From a virus: 38,240 nt of DNA. Position numbers and translations under genes: made by a program. Positions within the stretch are counted from its first letter, which is position 1. Every line of letters starts with the position of its first letter. The notes beneath the pieces were generated by a model that ran no database searches, was not told the origin of the DNA, and worked only from the letters and a program-made list of their open reading frames with translations. Positions 17,041 through 25,179 of the stretch are shown here, one piece after another. Location of the stretch: the IMG/VR virus record IMGVR_UViG_3300010885_015144, positions 1 through 38,240 of that record. One strand, 5' to 3'.

Positions 17041-17053
17041 TTTCACTAAATAT
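17041..17053 (+). promoter_or_regulatory. Candidate late promoter before gp18
   Basis: TTTCACTAAATAT is identical to the 13-mer upstream of gp13 at 14785. It lies about 45 bases before the sheath start, which itself has a good SD (TTAGGAG) seven bases before ATG. Confidence 0.5.
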
Positions 17054-17096
17054 TTTTATAACTATAATTTAACAACCAATTCTCTTAGGAGTACAT

Positions 17097-19676
17097 ATGT
17101 CATACCAAGTCTCGCCAGGAATTGAAGTCAATGAAATTGACAACACTTCAACAGTTTCTGGTCTTAATTCAACAGCCGCTGCGCATGTAGGGTTGTTTAA
17201 CTGGGGACCAGTTCTTCAACCGACTACAGTTACTTCAGAACTCAATTTGAAAGAATTATTCTGGAAACCTACAGATTCAAATGCTCAAAGTTGGTTTACA
17301 GCTGCTAATTTTTTAGCTTACTCTAATAACTTAATTAACATTCGTGCTGATGCTGATGCTCAATACACCTCTGTTAAAACTCCTTCTGTACTTTTAACCG
17401 GTACTGCGCATTTTGTTGCTGGTTCTACTGCTGTTTTTGGTTTTAATGGAACACAGTTTTCTACATTAACAATTGGTCAAAACTTAATTGATGCTGACTA
17501 TAATGTTATTGGTTCAGTTGCTTCTATTACAAATAATACACAGTTAACTTTAAGCACTGCTTCAACTACATCTTCTATCGATTCATTAACAGGTACAATT
17601 ACAGCTTCAACTGGTTCTAGTTCTGTTGTTGGTGTTGGTACGTTATTTACAACAGAGCTTGCTGTTGGCGGTTTTGTTACTAAATTAACAGCAAGCTCTG
17701 CTGGTTTTGATATTTTAGGCACAGTTCTTTCTATCGCAGACGATACACATATCACGTTAGCGGCTAATTCAGCTGTTGTTGCTTCAGGTGTTTCATTTGG
17801 CACAGCTCCAAAATTAGTAGGAACAATTACAAGCTTAACAAATTCAACAACTGTTGTTGGTGTTGGTACTAATTTCTCTGAAATTTTAGCTATCGGTGAT
17901 GTTTTAACAACTGTTGCTGGTATCGTTATCGGTACGATTGCTTCTATCACAAATAACACACAGTTAAGTTTAACTGCTAACGGTGTAGTTGGTGTTTCTG
18001 GTGTTTCATATAATATACAAATAAAAACCTTTAAAGATAATCGTATCAAAATCAATAACTATGACGATTATGAATCAAACTATATTAACGGCGGTTTGAA
18101 TATCGGTGAATTTGCTGCTCGTTATCCAGGCAAATTAGGTAACTCTATTCAAGTCGTTGTTGTTGACTCTAACACTTTCCAATATCAATCTCGTGTTGGA
18201 ACTGTTACTTCTACAACATCTTCTAAAACGCTTACCGGTGTTGGTACTTCTTTCTTATCAACTTTAAAAGTTGGTGAAGTTATCCATAAAGCTGATTCAA
18301 CCCATACAGTTATTGGCACAGTTGCTTCTATTGAAACTAATACATCTTTGACTTTAGTTAATTTCGGCAAAGTTGCTGTTTCAGGTGTTGCCTTTGAAGT
18401 TTCAATTGCAAGTTCTTATACTGGTCAATTTACTTCAGCTCCTGCTACTTCTTCTTATGCGAAAAGCAAAGGCGTATTAAATGCTAAAGACGAAATCCAT
18501 ATCTTAGTTATCGACAAAGATGGTGCGTTTACTGGTGTGAAAGGTGCTACCCTTGAAAAGTATTCATTCTTATCTAAAGCATCTGATGCTAAATATGATG
18601 ATGGTTCTTCAAGCTACTATAAAACTGTTATCAACAGCGCGTCTGCTTATGTTTACTGGTTGGATATTCCAAGTGCCGTTTCTGGTACAGGTATCGCATG
18701 GAACACAGAATTAGCTGATGTGATTGTTAAAACTCAATCATTCAAATCTTTAACATATCCATTATATGTTGAATTAAGCGGCGGTACTGATGCTGCATCG
18801 ATTACAGATGGTGAAAAAATTCTTGCTTTAGATTTGCTTGCAAATAAAGACTTATATAATTTTGCCTTTATCGCTTTAGGAAAAGCTTCTTCAACTGTTG
18901 CTAGTCATGCTGTTGCTTTAGCTGAAACAAGAAAAGACGTTATCGTATTTATTTCTCCAGAAGATACTATTACCGGTGAATTCATCAAAGGTACTGGTTC
19001 TGATGCTATTGATAAATTGCTTGAGTATCGTTCAGAATTACCATCGTCTTCATATGGCTTCTTAGATACAGGCGCTAAATATCAATATGACGCTTATAAT
19101 GATAAACGTCGTTGGATTGCTTTAAACGGTGACATTGCTGGTCTTGCTGCTATTACATCTGAACCATGGGTTTCAAATGGCGGCTTTAACAACGGTCAAA
19201 TTAAAAACGTTATCAAATTAGCAGTTAATCCTACAAAAGCTGATCGCGATAATTTGTATCCTCAAAATGTTAACCCAGTTGTTACCTTTAAAGGTCAAGG
19301 AACTGTATTGTTCGGCGATAAAACTTTGTTAGACCGCCCAAGCGCGTTTGACCGTATCGGTGTTCGTAGATTGTTTATTTTGTTAGAAAAATCTATCGAA
19401 AAATCTGCTCAATATCAATTGTTCGCTATTAATGATGACACAACAAGAGCACAGTTTAAAAACTTGATCGAACCTTTCTTAAGAGATATTAAAGGTAGAC
19501 GCGGCATTAACGACTTTAAAGTTGTTTGTGATGCAACTAACAACACCGCTAATGTTGTTGAAACAAATAATTTCGTTGCCGACATTTTCGTCAAACCTAA
19601 TTATAGCATCAACTATATCACTCTTAACTTCGTTGCAACTCGTCAATCAGTTGCGTTTACTACAGCAGGAGCATAA
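17097..19676 (+). CDS. 18: Tail sheath protein gp18 with inserted beta-repeat modules
   Basis: An 859-residue contractile tail sheath protein, about 200 residues longer than T4 gp18 (659). The N-terminus (SPGIEVNEIDNTSTVSGL, VGLFNWGP) and the C-terminal half (EPWVSNGGFNNGQI, GQGTVLFGDKTL, RIGVRRLFILLEKSI, FVKPNYSINYITLNF) are the conserved sheath core. Between about residues 99 and 435 four related modules are inserted (about 99-157, 164-234, 240-305 and 367-435), each reading roughly GTxTxxxxSTxVxGVGTxFxxxLxxGxxI...IGTVASIxxNTxLTLxxN. These probably decorate the outer surface of the tail. SD TTAGGAG decides the start. Confidence 0.9.
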   Translation: MSYQVSPGIEVNEIDNTSTVSGLNSTAAAHVGLFNWGPVLQPTTVTSELNLKELFWKPTDSNAQSWFTAANFLAYSNNLINIRADADAQYTSVKTPSVLLTGTAHFVAGSTAVFGFNGTQFSTLTIGQNLIDADYNVIGSVASITNNTQLTLSTASTTSSIDSLTGTITASTGSSSVVGVGTLFTTELAVGGFVTKLTASSAGFDILGTVLSIADDTHITLAANSAVVASGVSFGTAPKLVGTITSLTNSTTVVGVGTNFSEILAIGDVLTTVAGIVIGTIASITNNTQLSLTANGVVGVSGVSYNIQIKTFKDNRIKINNYDDYESNYINGGLNIGEFAARYPGKLGNSIQVVVVDSNTFQYQSRVGTVTSTTSSKTLTGVGTSFLSTLKVGEVIHKADSTHTVIGTVASIETNTSLTLVNFGKVAVSGVAFEVSIASSYTGQFTSAPATSSYAKSKGVLNAKDEIHILVIDKDGAFTGVKGATLEKYSFLSKASDAKYDDGSSSYYKTVINSASAYVYWLDIPSAVSGTGIAWNTELADVIVKTQSFKSLTYPLYVELSGGTDAASITDGEKILALDLLANKDLYNFAFIALGKASSTVASHAVALAETRKDVIVFISPEDTITGEFIKGTGSDAIDKLLEYRSELPSSSYGFLDTGAKYQYDAYNDKRRWIALNGDIAGLAAITSEPWVSNGGFNNGQIKNVIKLAVNPTKADRDNLYPQNVNPVVTFKGQGTVLFGDKTLLDRPSAFDRIGVRRLFILLEKSIEKSAQYQLFAINDDTTRAQFKNLIEPFLRDIKGRRGINDFKVVCDATNNTANVVETNNFVADIFVKPNYSINYITLNFVATRQSVAFTTAGA

Positions 19677-19679
19677 TAA

Positions 19680-20225
19680 ATGTCTACAACTATCGACAGA
19701 TTTAAAGCTGCTCTTTCAACAGGCGGCGCGAGAGCAAATCAATTCAGTGTTATCCTTCCAGGTGACCGTGGATTTGATACCACTAAAGCAGTTTTATTGA
19801 AAGCAGCTGCTTTACCAGCATTTGATGTTGGTGACGTAGCCGTACCATTTCGTGGTAAAACTATCCATTTTGCCGGTGAAAAAACTTTTGCGCAATGGAC
19901 TGCTACCTTTATTAACGATAATGAATTCAGTAACCGTAGAGTGTTTGAAGAATGGCACTATGCTATTTCTAACAATGATTCTATCGGCGGTGATTTACGT
20001 GGCTATTGGGGAAACATTATAGTTAACCAATTAGACAGAAATGCTGATACCATTCTACGTCAATACGTGCTACATAATGCATACCCTAGCAGTGTTAGCG
20101 ATATTCAGTTAGATTACGGTCAGGGTGATGCTATCGAAGAATTTACAGTAACATTTACATATGATTACTTTACCTTTGCAGATGGTGACAAACCTGAAGT
20201 ATTATCTACAGGACCAACTAATTAA
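19680..20225 (+). CDS. 19: Tail tube protein gp19
   Basis: A 181-residue protein three bases after the sheath stop. It has the T4 tail tube features: DRFKAALSTGGARANQFSVIL at the start, LKAAALPAFDVGDVAVPFRGKTIHFAGEKTFAQWTATF and NDNEFSNRRVFEEWHYAI, and an ending VTFTYDYFTFAD. It polymerises into the inner tube that contacts the host during injection. An AGGAG nine to ten bases upstream serves as SD inside the sheath gene end. Confidence 0.92.
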   Translation: MSTTIDRFKAALSTGGARANQFSVILPGDRGFDTTKAVLLKAAALPAFDVGDVAVPFRGKTIHFAGEKTFAQWTATFINDNEFSNRRVFEEWHYAISNNDSIGGDLRGYWGNIIVNQLDRNADTILRQYVLHNAYPSSVSDIQLDYGQGDAIEEFTVTFTYDYFTFADGDKPEVLSTGPTN

Positions 20226-20252
20226 AACTTTATTTTTGGAATAATATAAATT

Positions 20253-23060
20253 ATGGCTGGAATATTCGGATTTACTATCGGTAAAAAAGAAGATAAATCT
20301 AAGAAAAAAATTGAATCGATTGTTCCTCCATCTAATGACGACGGCTCGATCATAAGCGCTTATTCTGCTTATGGTCTAGCCTTAGACTTAGACGGCGTTG
20401 TTAAAGACGAAAATCAGTTAATCAGACAGTATAGAATTGCTGCTGATTATCCTGATTGTTCATCTGCTATTGATGATATTACGAATGAAGCAATTACGTT
20501 TGATGGCATTAAATCTCCAGTTTCTATTAATCTGGACGGGGTTAAATACTCTGAAGGGATTAAAAATAAAATTAGAGATGAATTTAATGGCATATTAAGC
20601 ATTCTTGACTTCAATAAAAAAGGGTATGATTTCTTTAGACAATGGTACATTGATGGAAGAATGTATTTCCATATTGTACTTGATAAAGATAATCTGAAAA
20701 ATGGGATTGTTGAAGTCCGGTATATCGACCCAAGAAAAATTCGTAAAATTAAAGAAGTTAAAAAGGTAAAAGACGCATCAGGGAATGATGTTCACGTTGA
20801 TGGTGATTCTTATTATCTTTACAACGATAAAGGGTTTACTTCTACTACAAACCAAGGTATCAAACTCTCAACAGATTCTGTAATTTATGTTAATTCCGGT
20901 TTAATTGATTCTAATACTGGATTGGCTAAGAGTTATCTGCATAAATGTGTCAAATTGGTCAATCAGCTTAAAATGGCTGAAGACGCAATGATTATCTACC
21001 GTTATACCCGCGCACCAGAACGCCGTGTGTTTTATATTGATGTTGGTTCTTTACCTAAAATTAAGGCTGACCAATATGTTCAAGATACTATGGCAAGGTT
21101 TAGAAATAAACTTGTCTATAACTCAACGACTGGAGAAATAAGCGAGGATCGCAAATCTCCTTCAATGATTGAAGATTATTGGATGCCACGGAGAGACGGC
21201 TGTTTTGATTTATCGACTAAAATAAAACTTTTAGATGGCAGAGATGTAGAATTAGGTCAACTCATAGTTGAGCATAATGCAGGAAAAGAAAACTGGGTCT
21301 ATTCTGTTTCACCTACCGGTAAAGTTGTTCCTGGATTAATTTCTTGGGCAGGTGTTACTCGAAATGATGCGACAATTGTTGATGTTTATCTAGACAACGG
21401 TCAAATCGTAACGTGTACCCCAGACCATAAATTTATCTTAAGAAATGGCTTAAAGGTAGAAGCTAAAGATTTATCTGCTGGCATATCATTGATGCCTTGT
21501 GATGTAGAAAAACGTGTATTGTATGAAAATAAAGATTACAATTATGTTTTTGATAATGAATCCAACAAATGGATTACTACTCATAAAATGGTATCTTCGT
21601 TTGCCGAAAGAAATTTAGTCAAAAATGAAGTTGTCCACCATATAGATTTTAACAGATTCAATAATAATCCATCTAATTTGGTTATTATGGATAAAGATGA
21701 CCATTTTAAATTGCATTCTGGATATTCTACTCATTGGAGAACGACAGAAAAGGTTGATGAATGGAAACTTAAACTGTCTGAATCAGGTAAAGCCTTCTTT
21801 TTAACTGAAAATGGTTTAGCTCGCAAAGAAGAGATTTCTAAGTTTAATGCAGAATGTGAAAATGTTTGGAAAGGTTTAAAACTCGGAAGAGAACATATAA
21901 CTGAATCAAGAAATGCAGATAAACTTATTTTATCAAAAGAAGAATATCTTAAAAAATGGTCTCCAGGATTTACCAAAGAAATGCCTTTGATTGGTTCTGT
22001 TGCTTCTGAAAAACGTAAAATAGATAAAGAAATTTTATCAGAAACTGAATTTAATGAAAAATGGAAAAAGAATTTAGCTAACCGTAACGAAGCATTTTCT
22101 TCTTTATGCAAAAGTTATGATTTTAATGTGTTGGTTGAGTCAATCAAACAATCATATTATCCAAATATAAAAAACTCAGAAATTGTTGAAATTGCCAGTT
22201 CTATTTACCCTAACTTATCAAGCAAAAAATCTTTAAGTAGAGCATTGTTTGAACAAGGGTATGATTCAATTTCAGATTTTGTCATTAGAAATTTTGATGA
22301 AGTTGGAAAACGCCGTTCGTACAAAGCAAAATCCTTAAATAATCATAAGGTATTAAAAGTTGTAACTAGAACGGATACAATTGATGTCGGTACGTTAACT
22401 ATCGATGAACAGCATATACATCACGATTATCACAATTTTGCTTTATCTTCAGGCATTTTTGTGATGAACTCTAAAGGCACAGAAATTGTTACCCTTCCAG
22501 GTGGACAATCGTTAGGTCAAATTGACGATGTTGTGTTTTTCCAAAATAAACTTTACAAATCTTTGAATGTTCCTGCTTCAAGATTAACTCCAGAATCTGG
22601 GTTTAATATAGGGCGTTCTTCTGAAATATCAAGAGACGAAGTTAAGTTTGCTAAATTTATTGGTCGATTAAGACATAAATTTACTGCTCTGTTTATTGAT
22701 TTATTAAGAGTCCAAACGATCGGTAAAGGTATTGTCAGTTCTGATGACTGGGAAGAACTTGAACGAATTTTGTATTTTGAGTTCGCGGAAGATAACCATT
22801 ATGCTGAATTAAAAGATAATGAGATTATTCAAGGAAGAATTCAAACTCTACAATTAATTGACCCATATGTAGGTAAATATTACTCTGTTGATTGGATACG
22901 CAAAAACGTATTACATCAAACTGAAGAAGAAATTAAACAGATAGATAAAGAAAACAAGGAAGATTCAACTTTGCAGGCTAATGCTGAACAGCAAACATCT
23001 GACCAATCTACTGAAGATAATACGCAACAAACAACACAGGATACACAAAATGAACAATGA
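20253..23060 (+). CDS. 20: Portal vertex protein gp20 interrupted by an intein
   Basis: A 935-residue precursor. Residues 1-316 and 740-935 together form a 512-residue T4-type portal (T4 gp20 is 524): AYGLALDLDGVVKDENQLIRQYR, YPDCSSAIDDITNEAI, RRVFYIDVGSLPK, EDYWMPRRDG and then, after the intein, KGTEIVTLPGGQSLG. The intein spans residues 317-739. The mature portal dodecamer is the DNA entry gate and head initiation complex. The C-terminus is Gln/Thr/Asp-rich. The precursor must splice to give a functional portal, because the insert sits in the middle of the highly conserved PRRDG/KGTE block. Confidence 0.93.
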   Translation: MAGIFGFTIGKKEDKSKKKIESIVPPSNDDGSIISAYSAYGLALDLDGVVKDENQLIRQYRIAADYPDCSSAIDDITNEAITFDGIKSPVSINLDGVKYSEGIKNKIRDEFNGILSILDFNKKGYDFFRQWYIDGRMYFHIVLDKDNLKNGIVEVRYIDPRKIRKIKEVKKVKDASGNDVHVDGDSYYLYNDKGFTSTTNQGIKLSTDSVIYVNSGLIDSNTGLAKSYLHKCVKLVNQLKMAEDAMIIYRYTRAPERRVFYIDVGSLPKIKADQYVQDTMARFRNKLVYNSTTGEISEDRKSPSMIEDYWMPRRDGCFDLSTKIKLLDGRDVELGQLIVEHNAGKENWVYSVSPTGKVVPGLISWAGVTRNDATIVDVYLDNGQIVTCTPDHKFILRNGLKVEAKDLSAGISLMPCDVEKRVLYENKDYNYVFDNESNKWITTHKMVSSFAERNLVKNEVVHHIDFNRFNNNPSNLVIMDKDDHFKLHSGYSTHWRTTEKVDEWKLKLSESGKAFFLTENGLARKEEISKFNAECENVWKGLKLGREHITESRNADKLILSKEEYLKKWSPGFTKEMPLIGSVASEKRKIDKEILSETEFNEKWKKNLANRNEAFSSLCKSYDFNVLVESIKQSYYPNIKNSEIVEIASSIYPNLSSKKSLSRALFEQGYDSISDFVIRNFDEVGKRRSYKAKSLNNHKVLKVVTRTDTIDVGTLTIDEQHIHHDYHNFALSSGIFVMNSKGTEIVTLPGGQSLGQIDDVVFFQNKLYKSLNVPASRLTPESGFNIGRSSEISRDEVKFAKFIGRLRHKFTALFIDLLRVQTIGKGIVSSDDWEELERILYFEFAEDNHYAELKDNEIIQGRIQTLQLIDPYVGKYYSVDWIRKNVLHQTEEEIKQIDKENKEDSTLQANAEQQTSDQSTEDNTQQTTQDTQNEQ
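21201..22469 (+). mobile_element. Intein with HNH homing endonuclease inside gp20
   Basis: A 423-residue in-frame insert (codons 317-739 of gp20). It begins with Cys (CFDLSTKIKLLDGRDV, block A), has block B TCTPDHKF with Thr/His at insert residues 73 and 76, and ends HHDYHNFALSSGIFVMN followed by Ser as first C-extein residue. An HNH endonuclease signature, VVHHIDFNRFNNNPSNL with a later His at DDHFKLH, lies at insert residues about 144-172. The penultimate residue is Met rather than the common His. The insert's Lys/Glu-rich middle part (about 180-380) resembles DNA-binding regions of phage HNH enzymes. Confidence 0.9.
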
Positions 23061-23202
23061 GTTACTAGAAGCCATTGAGCAAGGTAATGTGGATTTAATC
23101 CAAGAAACCTTTAATGCTATTATGGCAGACAAAATTCAAGATAATCTTGAACACCTTAAACAAAATATTGCTAAAAATTTAGTGATTGATACGGAAGAAT
23201 AA
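23050..23202 (+). CDS. 67: Prohead core protein gp67-like
   Basis: A 50-residue protein, ATG 23050 overlapping the 3' end of gp20 by 11 bp. The line NNELLEAIEQGNVDLIQETFNAIMADKIQDNLEHLKQNIAKNLVI is similar in position and pattern to the helical first half of T4 gp67; the long acidic tail of T4 gp67 is absent. In T4 the protein is part of the scaffold core and is later cleaved by gp21. Gene order 20-67-(68)-21 supports it. Confidence 0.7.
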   Translation: MNNELLEAIEQGNVDLIQETFNAIMADKIQDNLEHLKQNIAKNLVIDTEE

Positions 23203-23204
23203 TC

Positions 23205-23633
23205 ATGGCTGTCACTAAGAGTATCATCAAAGCATCTGAAAAAGAATGCTTTTTGAAAATAGCCGGTAACGCCGGTTCTGCTACTATTAGTTTAGACACC
23301 GACCTTAAAGTTAGTACAGAAACACTTGCTGCTGTTCCTAGACGTGTGAATGTTGCTGCTCTCCAATGGACTGGGGACGCAACTAGCGTTATAACAATGG
23401 TAAGAAATTCAGTGACTGTGTTTACCCTTAACTGCGGTGCGTCAGGCTTTTTTGATTTTTCTGGTGCTATGGTTCCTCCAGATGATACAGAAAACGCATC
23501 AAATATGGTTGTAACAATTTCAGGTGGTGAAGCGCAACTTTGGGTTAGATTAAGAAAAGTTGATGGCTACCTATCTAAAATTGAAACTCCATTATTTGGT
23601 GAATATGACAACACTGATGTGGTGGGATCGTAA
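23205..23633 (+). CDS. Head-region structural protein, unknown
   Basis: A 142-residue beta-rich protein between gp67 and the protease: AVTKSIIKASEKECFLKIAGNAGSATISL, VAALQWTGDATSVITMVRNSVTVFTLNCGASGFFDFSGAMVPPDDT and GGEAQLWVRLRKVDGYLS. Similar proteins occur at this place in marine T4-like phages instead of T4 gp68. Probably a virion or decoration component; not recognised as a named family. The stop precedes the gp21 start by one base. Confidence 0.55.
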   Translation: MAVTKSIIKASEKECFLKIAGNAGSATISLDTDLKVSTETLAAVPRRVNVAALQWTGDATSVITMVRNSVTVFTLNCGASGFFDFSGAMVPPDDTENASNMVVTISGGEAQLWVRLRKVDGYLSKIETPLFGEYDNTDVVGS

Positions 23634-23634
23634 C

Positions 23635-24285
23635 ATGAAATTATTTACTGATTTGTCTGAAAGTGTTTCGTACAGCATTTTAGAAGGTGCTGATAAGCAA
23701 AAAAGTTATTATATTGAGGGTGTTTTTGCTCAAGCCGGCGTAACTAATAGAAACGGAAGAGTTTACGAAGCGGACACTATGAACCGTGAAGTTAATAACT
23801 TCCAGTCTTTAATTAAAGAAAACCGTTCAACTGGTGAGTTGGGTCATCCCGATACTATGACGGTTAACCCTGATAGAATTTCTCATAAAATTACCGATTT
23901 AAGATTTGAGGGTAAAAATGATGTTTATGGGAAAGCTAAGATTTTAGAATCGATGCCACAAGGAGCTATAGCGGCGGCGCTTTTAAAAGAAGGGATTAAG
24001 TTAGGTGTTTCAACTCGTGGGATTGGTAGTCTGAAACAGGTTAACGGTGTTAACCAAGTTCAACCGGATTTCTTTTTAAGAACTATTGACATCGTGTCTG
24101 AGCCGTCTGGTATAGATTGTTGGGTTAACGGTATTATGGAAAATGCTGAATGGGTTTTGATTAACGGACATTATCAACCTATGTATGCTGAACAAACTAA
24201 ACAGGCTATTTTATCTGCATCTTCAAAGGATCTTAAACGGGTTTGCGTTGAATCTTTTGAACAATTTCTTAGAAATGTAAAATAG
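23635..24285 (+). CDS. 21: Prohead core protease gp21
   Basis: A 216-residue protein from ATG 23635 (T4 gp21: 212). It shows the phage prohead protease motifs: GVTNRNGRVYEADTM, catalytic His71 in GELGHPD, a LRFEGKNDVYGKAKIL strand and catalytic Ser126 in GVSTRGIGSL. It cleaves scaffold and capsid precursors at (L/I)xE sites, for example the LNE site seen in gp23 below. A longer in-frame reading starting at 23560 overlaps the previous gene and is not preferred. Confidence 0.92.
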   Translation: MKLFTDLSESVSYSILEGADKQKSYYIEGVFAQAGVTNRNGRVYEADTMNREVNNFQSLIKENRSTGELGHPDTMTVNPDRISHKITDLRFEGKNDVYGKAKILESMPQGAIAAALLKEGIKLGVSTRGIGSLKQVNGVNQVQPDFFLRTIDIVSEPSGIDCWVNGIMENAEWVLINGHYQPMYAEQTKQAILSASSKDLKRVCVESFEQFLRNVK

Positions 24286-24294
24286 CTAAATAAT
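24286..24294 (+). promoter_or_regulatory. Candidate late promoter before gp22
   Basis: CTAAATAATA stands 31 bases before the gp22 ATG, in the first short gap after gp21, and shares the CTAAATA core with sequences ahead of gp13 and gp18. Confidence 0.4.
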
Positions 24295-24322
24295 AAAATA
24301 AGAATTTAATTAGGGGAAATTG

Positions 24323-25144
24323 ATGTCAATCAAAGAAAAATTATACGAATCAATGGTTAATGATGCGTCATTAACTGATGGTTCTATTGACGGTTTACTA
24401 GAAGGATTCGATGATGAAGCCAAAGGTAAATTAGTTGAGGCATTTGAGAATGCTGTTGCTCAACGTGCTAAGTCAGAAATACAAGTTATTGAAGAAATGT
24501 ATGAATCAAAATTCAATAAGTTGGAAGAATCTTATGAAGTTAAATTTGACGAATTATCTGATGTATATGAAGACAAATTTAATGAATATACAGAGTCTTT
24601 AGATGAAAGCATCGATGGTTATTTGGGTTATGTTTCTGAACAGTTCATTAAACAAAACGCTTTAGCTATCGACACTGGATTAAAAACCGAAATTGTTGAA
24701 GGATTCATTGGCGGCTTAAAAGGTTTATTCGAATCTTCTTATATCGAAATTCCTGAGTCAAAAATTGATGTTGTTTCTGAACAAGCACAACAAATTGAAA
24801 CCTTACAATCTAAATTAAAAGAAGCTGTTGATACTTCTATTCAATATAAATATAAATTAGAAGAATCTGCTCGTTCTTTAATCGTTGAAGAATTCACTTC
24901 TAAACTCGTAGATACTGATGCTGAACGTTTCCGTGAACTTGCTGAAGAATTATCTTATTCTAGTGAAGCGGCTTACCGTTCAAAATTGAATACAATCAAT
25001 GAGCATTATTTCAGCAAACCGAGTTCAACAAAACCTTCTGTATCTTTTATTACTGATGCTCCAGTTGAACAGCTAAACGAAAGCTACAACTCAAACCCAT
25101 CTATCAATAAATATGTTGCGGCAATTGACCGTCACGTTAAATAA
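24323..25144 (+). CDS. 22: Prohead scaffold protein gp22
   Basis: A 273-residue, acidic, strongly helical protein. It starts MSIKEKLYESMVND, has coiled-coil heptads (EIQVIEEMYESKFNKLEESYEVKFDELSDVYEDKF) and ends with SINKYVAAIDRHVK, like T4 gp22, the main internal scaffold. It is degraded by gp21 during head maturation. ATG 24323 follows AGGGGA by seven bases; a TTG one codon earlier is less likely. Confidence 0.88.
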   Translation: MSIKEKLYESMVNDASLTDGSIDGLLEGFDDEAKGKLVEAFENAVAQRAKSEIQVIEEMYESKFNKLEESYEVKFDELSDVYEDKFNEYTESLDESIDGYLGYVSEQFIKQNALAIDTGLKTEIVEGFIGGLKGLFESSYIEIPESKIDVVSEQAQQIETLQSKLKEAVDTSIQYKYKLEESARSLIVEEFTSKLVDTDAERFRELAEELSYSSEAAYRSKLNTINEHYFSKPSSTKPSVSFITDAPVEQLNESYNSNPSINKYVAAIDRHVK

Positions 25145-25179
25145 TTTTTGCTTCATCTATTATAAGGAAATTTTTAAAA

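Noticed and set aside
17498-18055. 185-codon open frame on the minus strand inside the sheath gene
   Set aside because: It lies opposite the inserted sheath repeats, is rich in Val/Pro/Thr as expected from antisense of Gly/Thr/Asn codons, and the sheath frame is clearly real.
21731-22111. 126-codon open frame on the minus strand inside the intein
   Set aside because: The intein reading frame explains the region; the antisense product is Ser/Leu/Phe-rich without features.
24288-24310. Extra small gene between gp21 and gp22
   Set aside because: Only 37 bases separate the genes, too short and without a start codon with SD.
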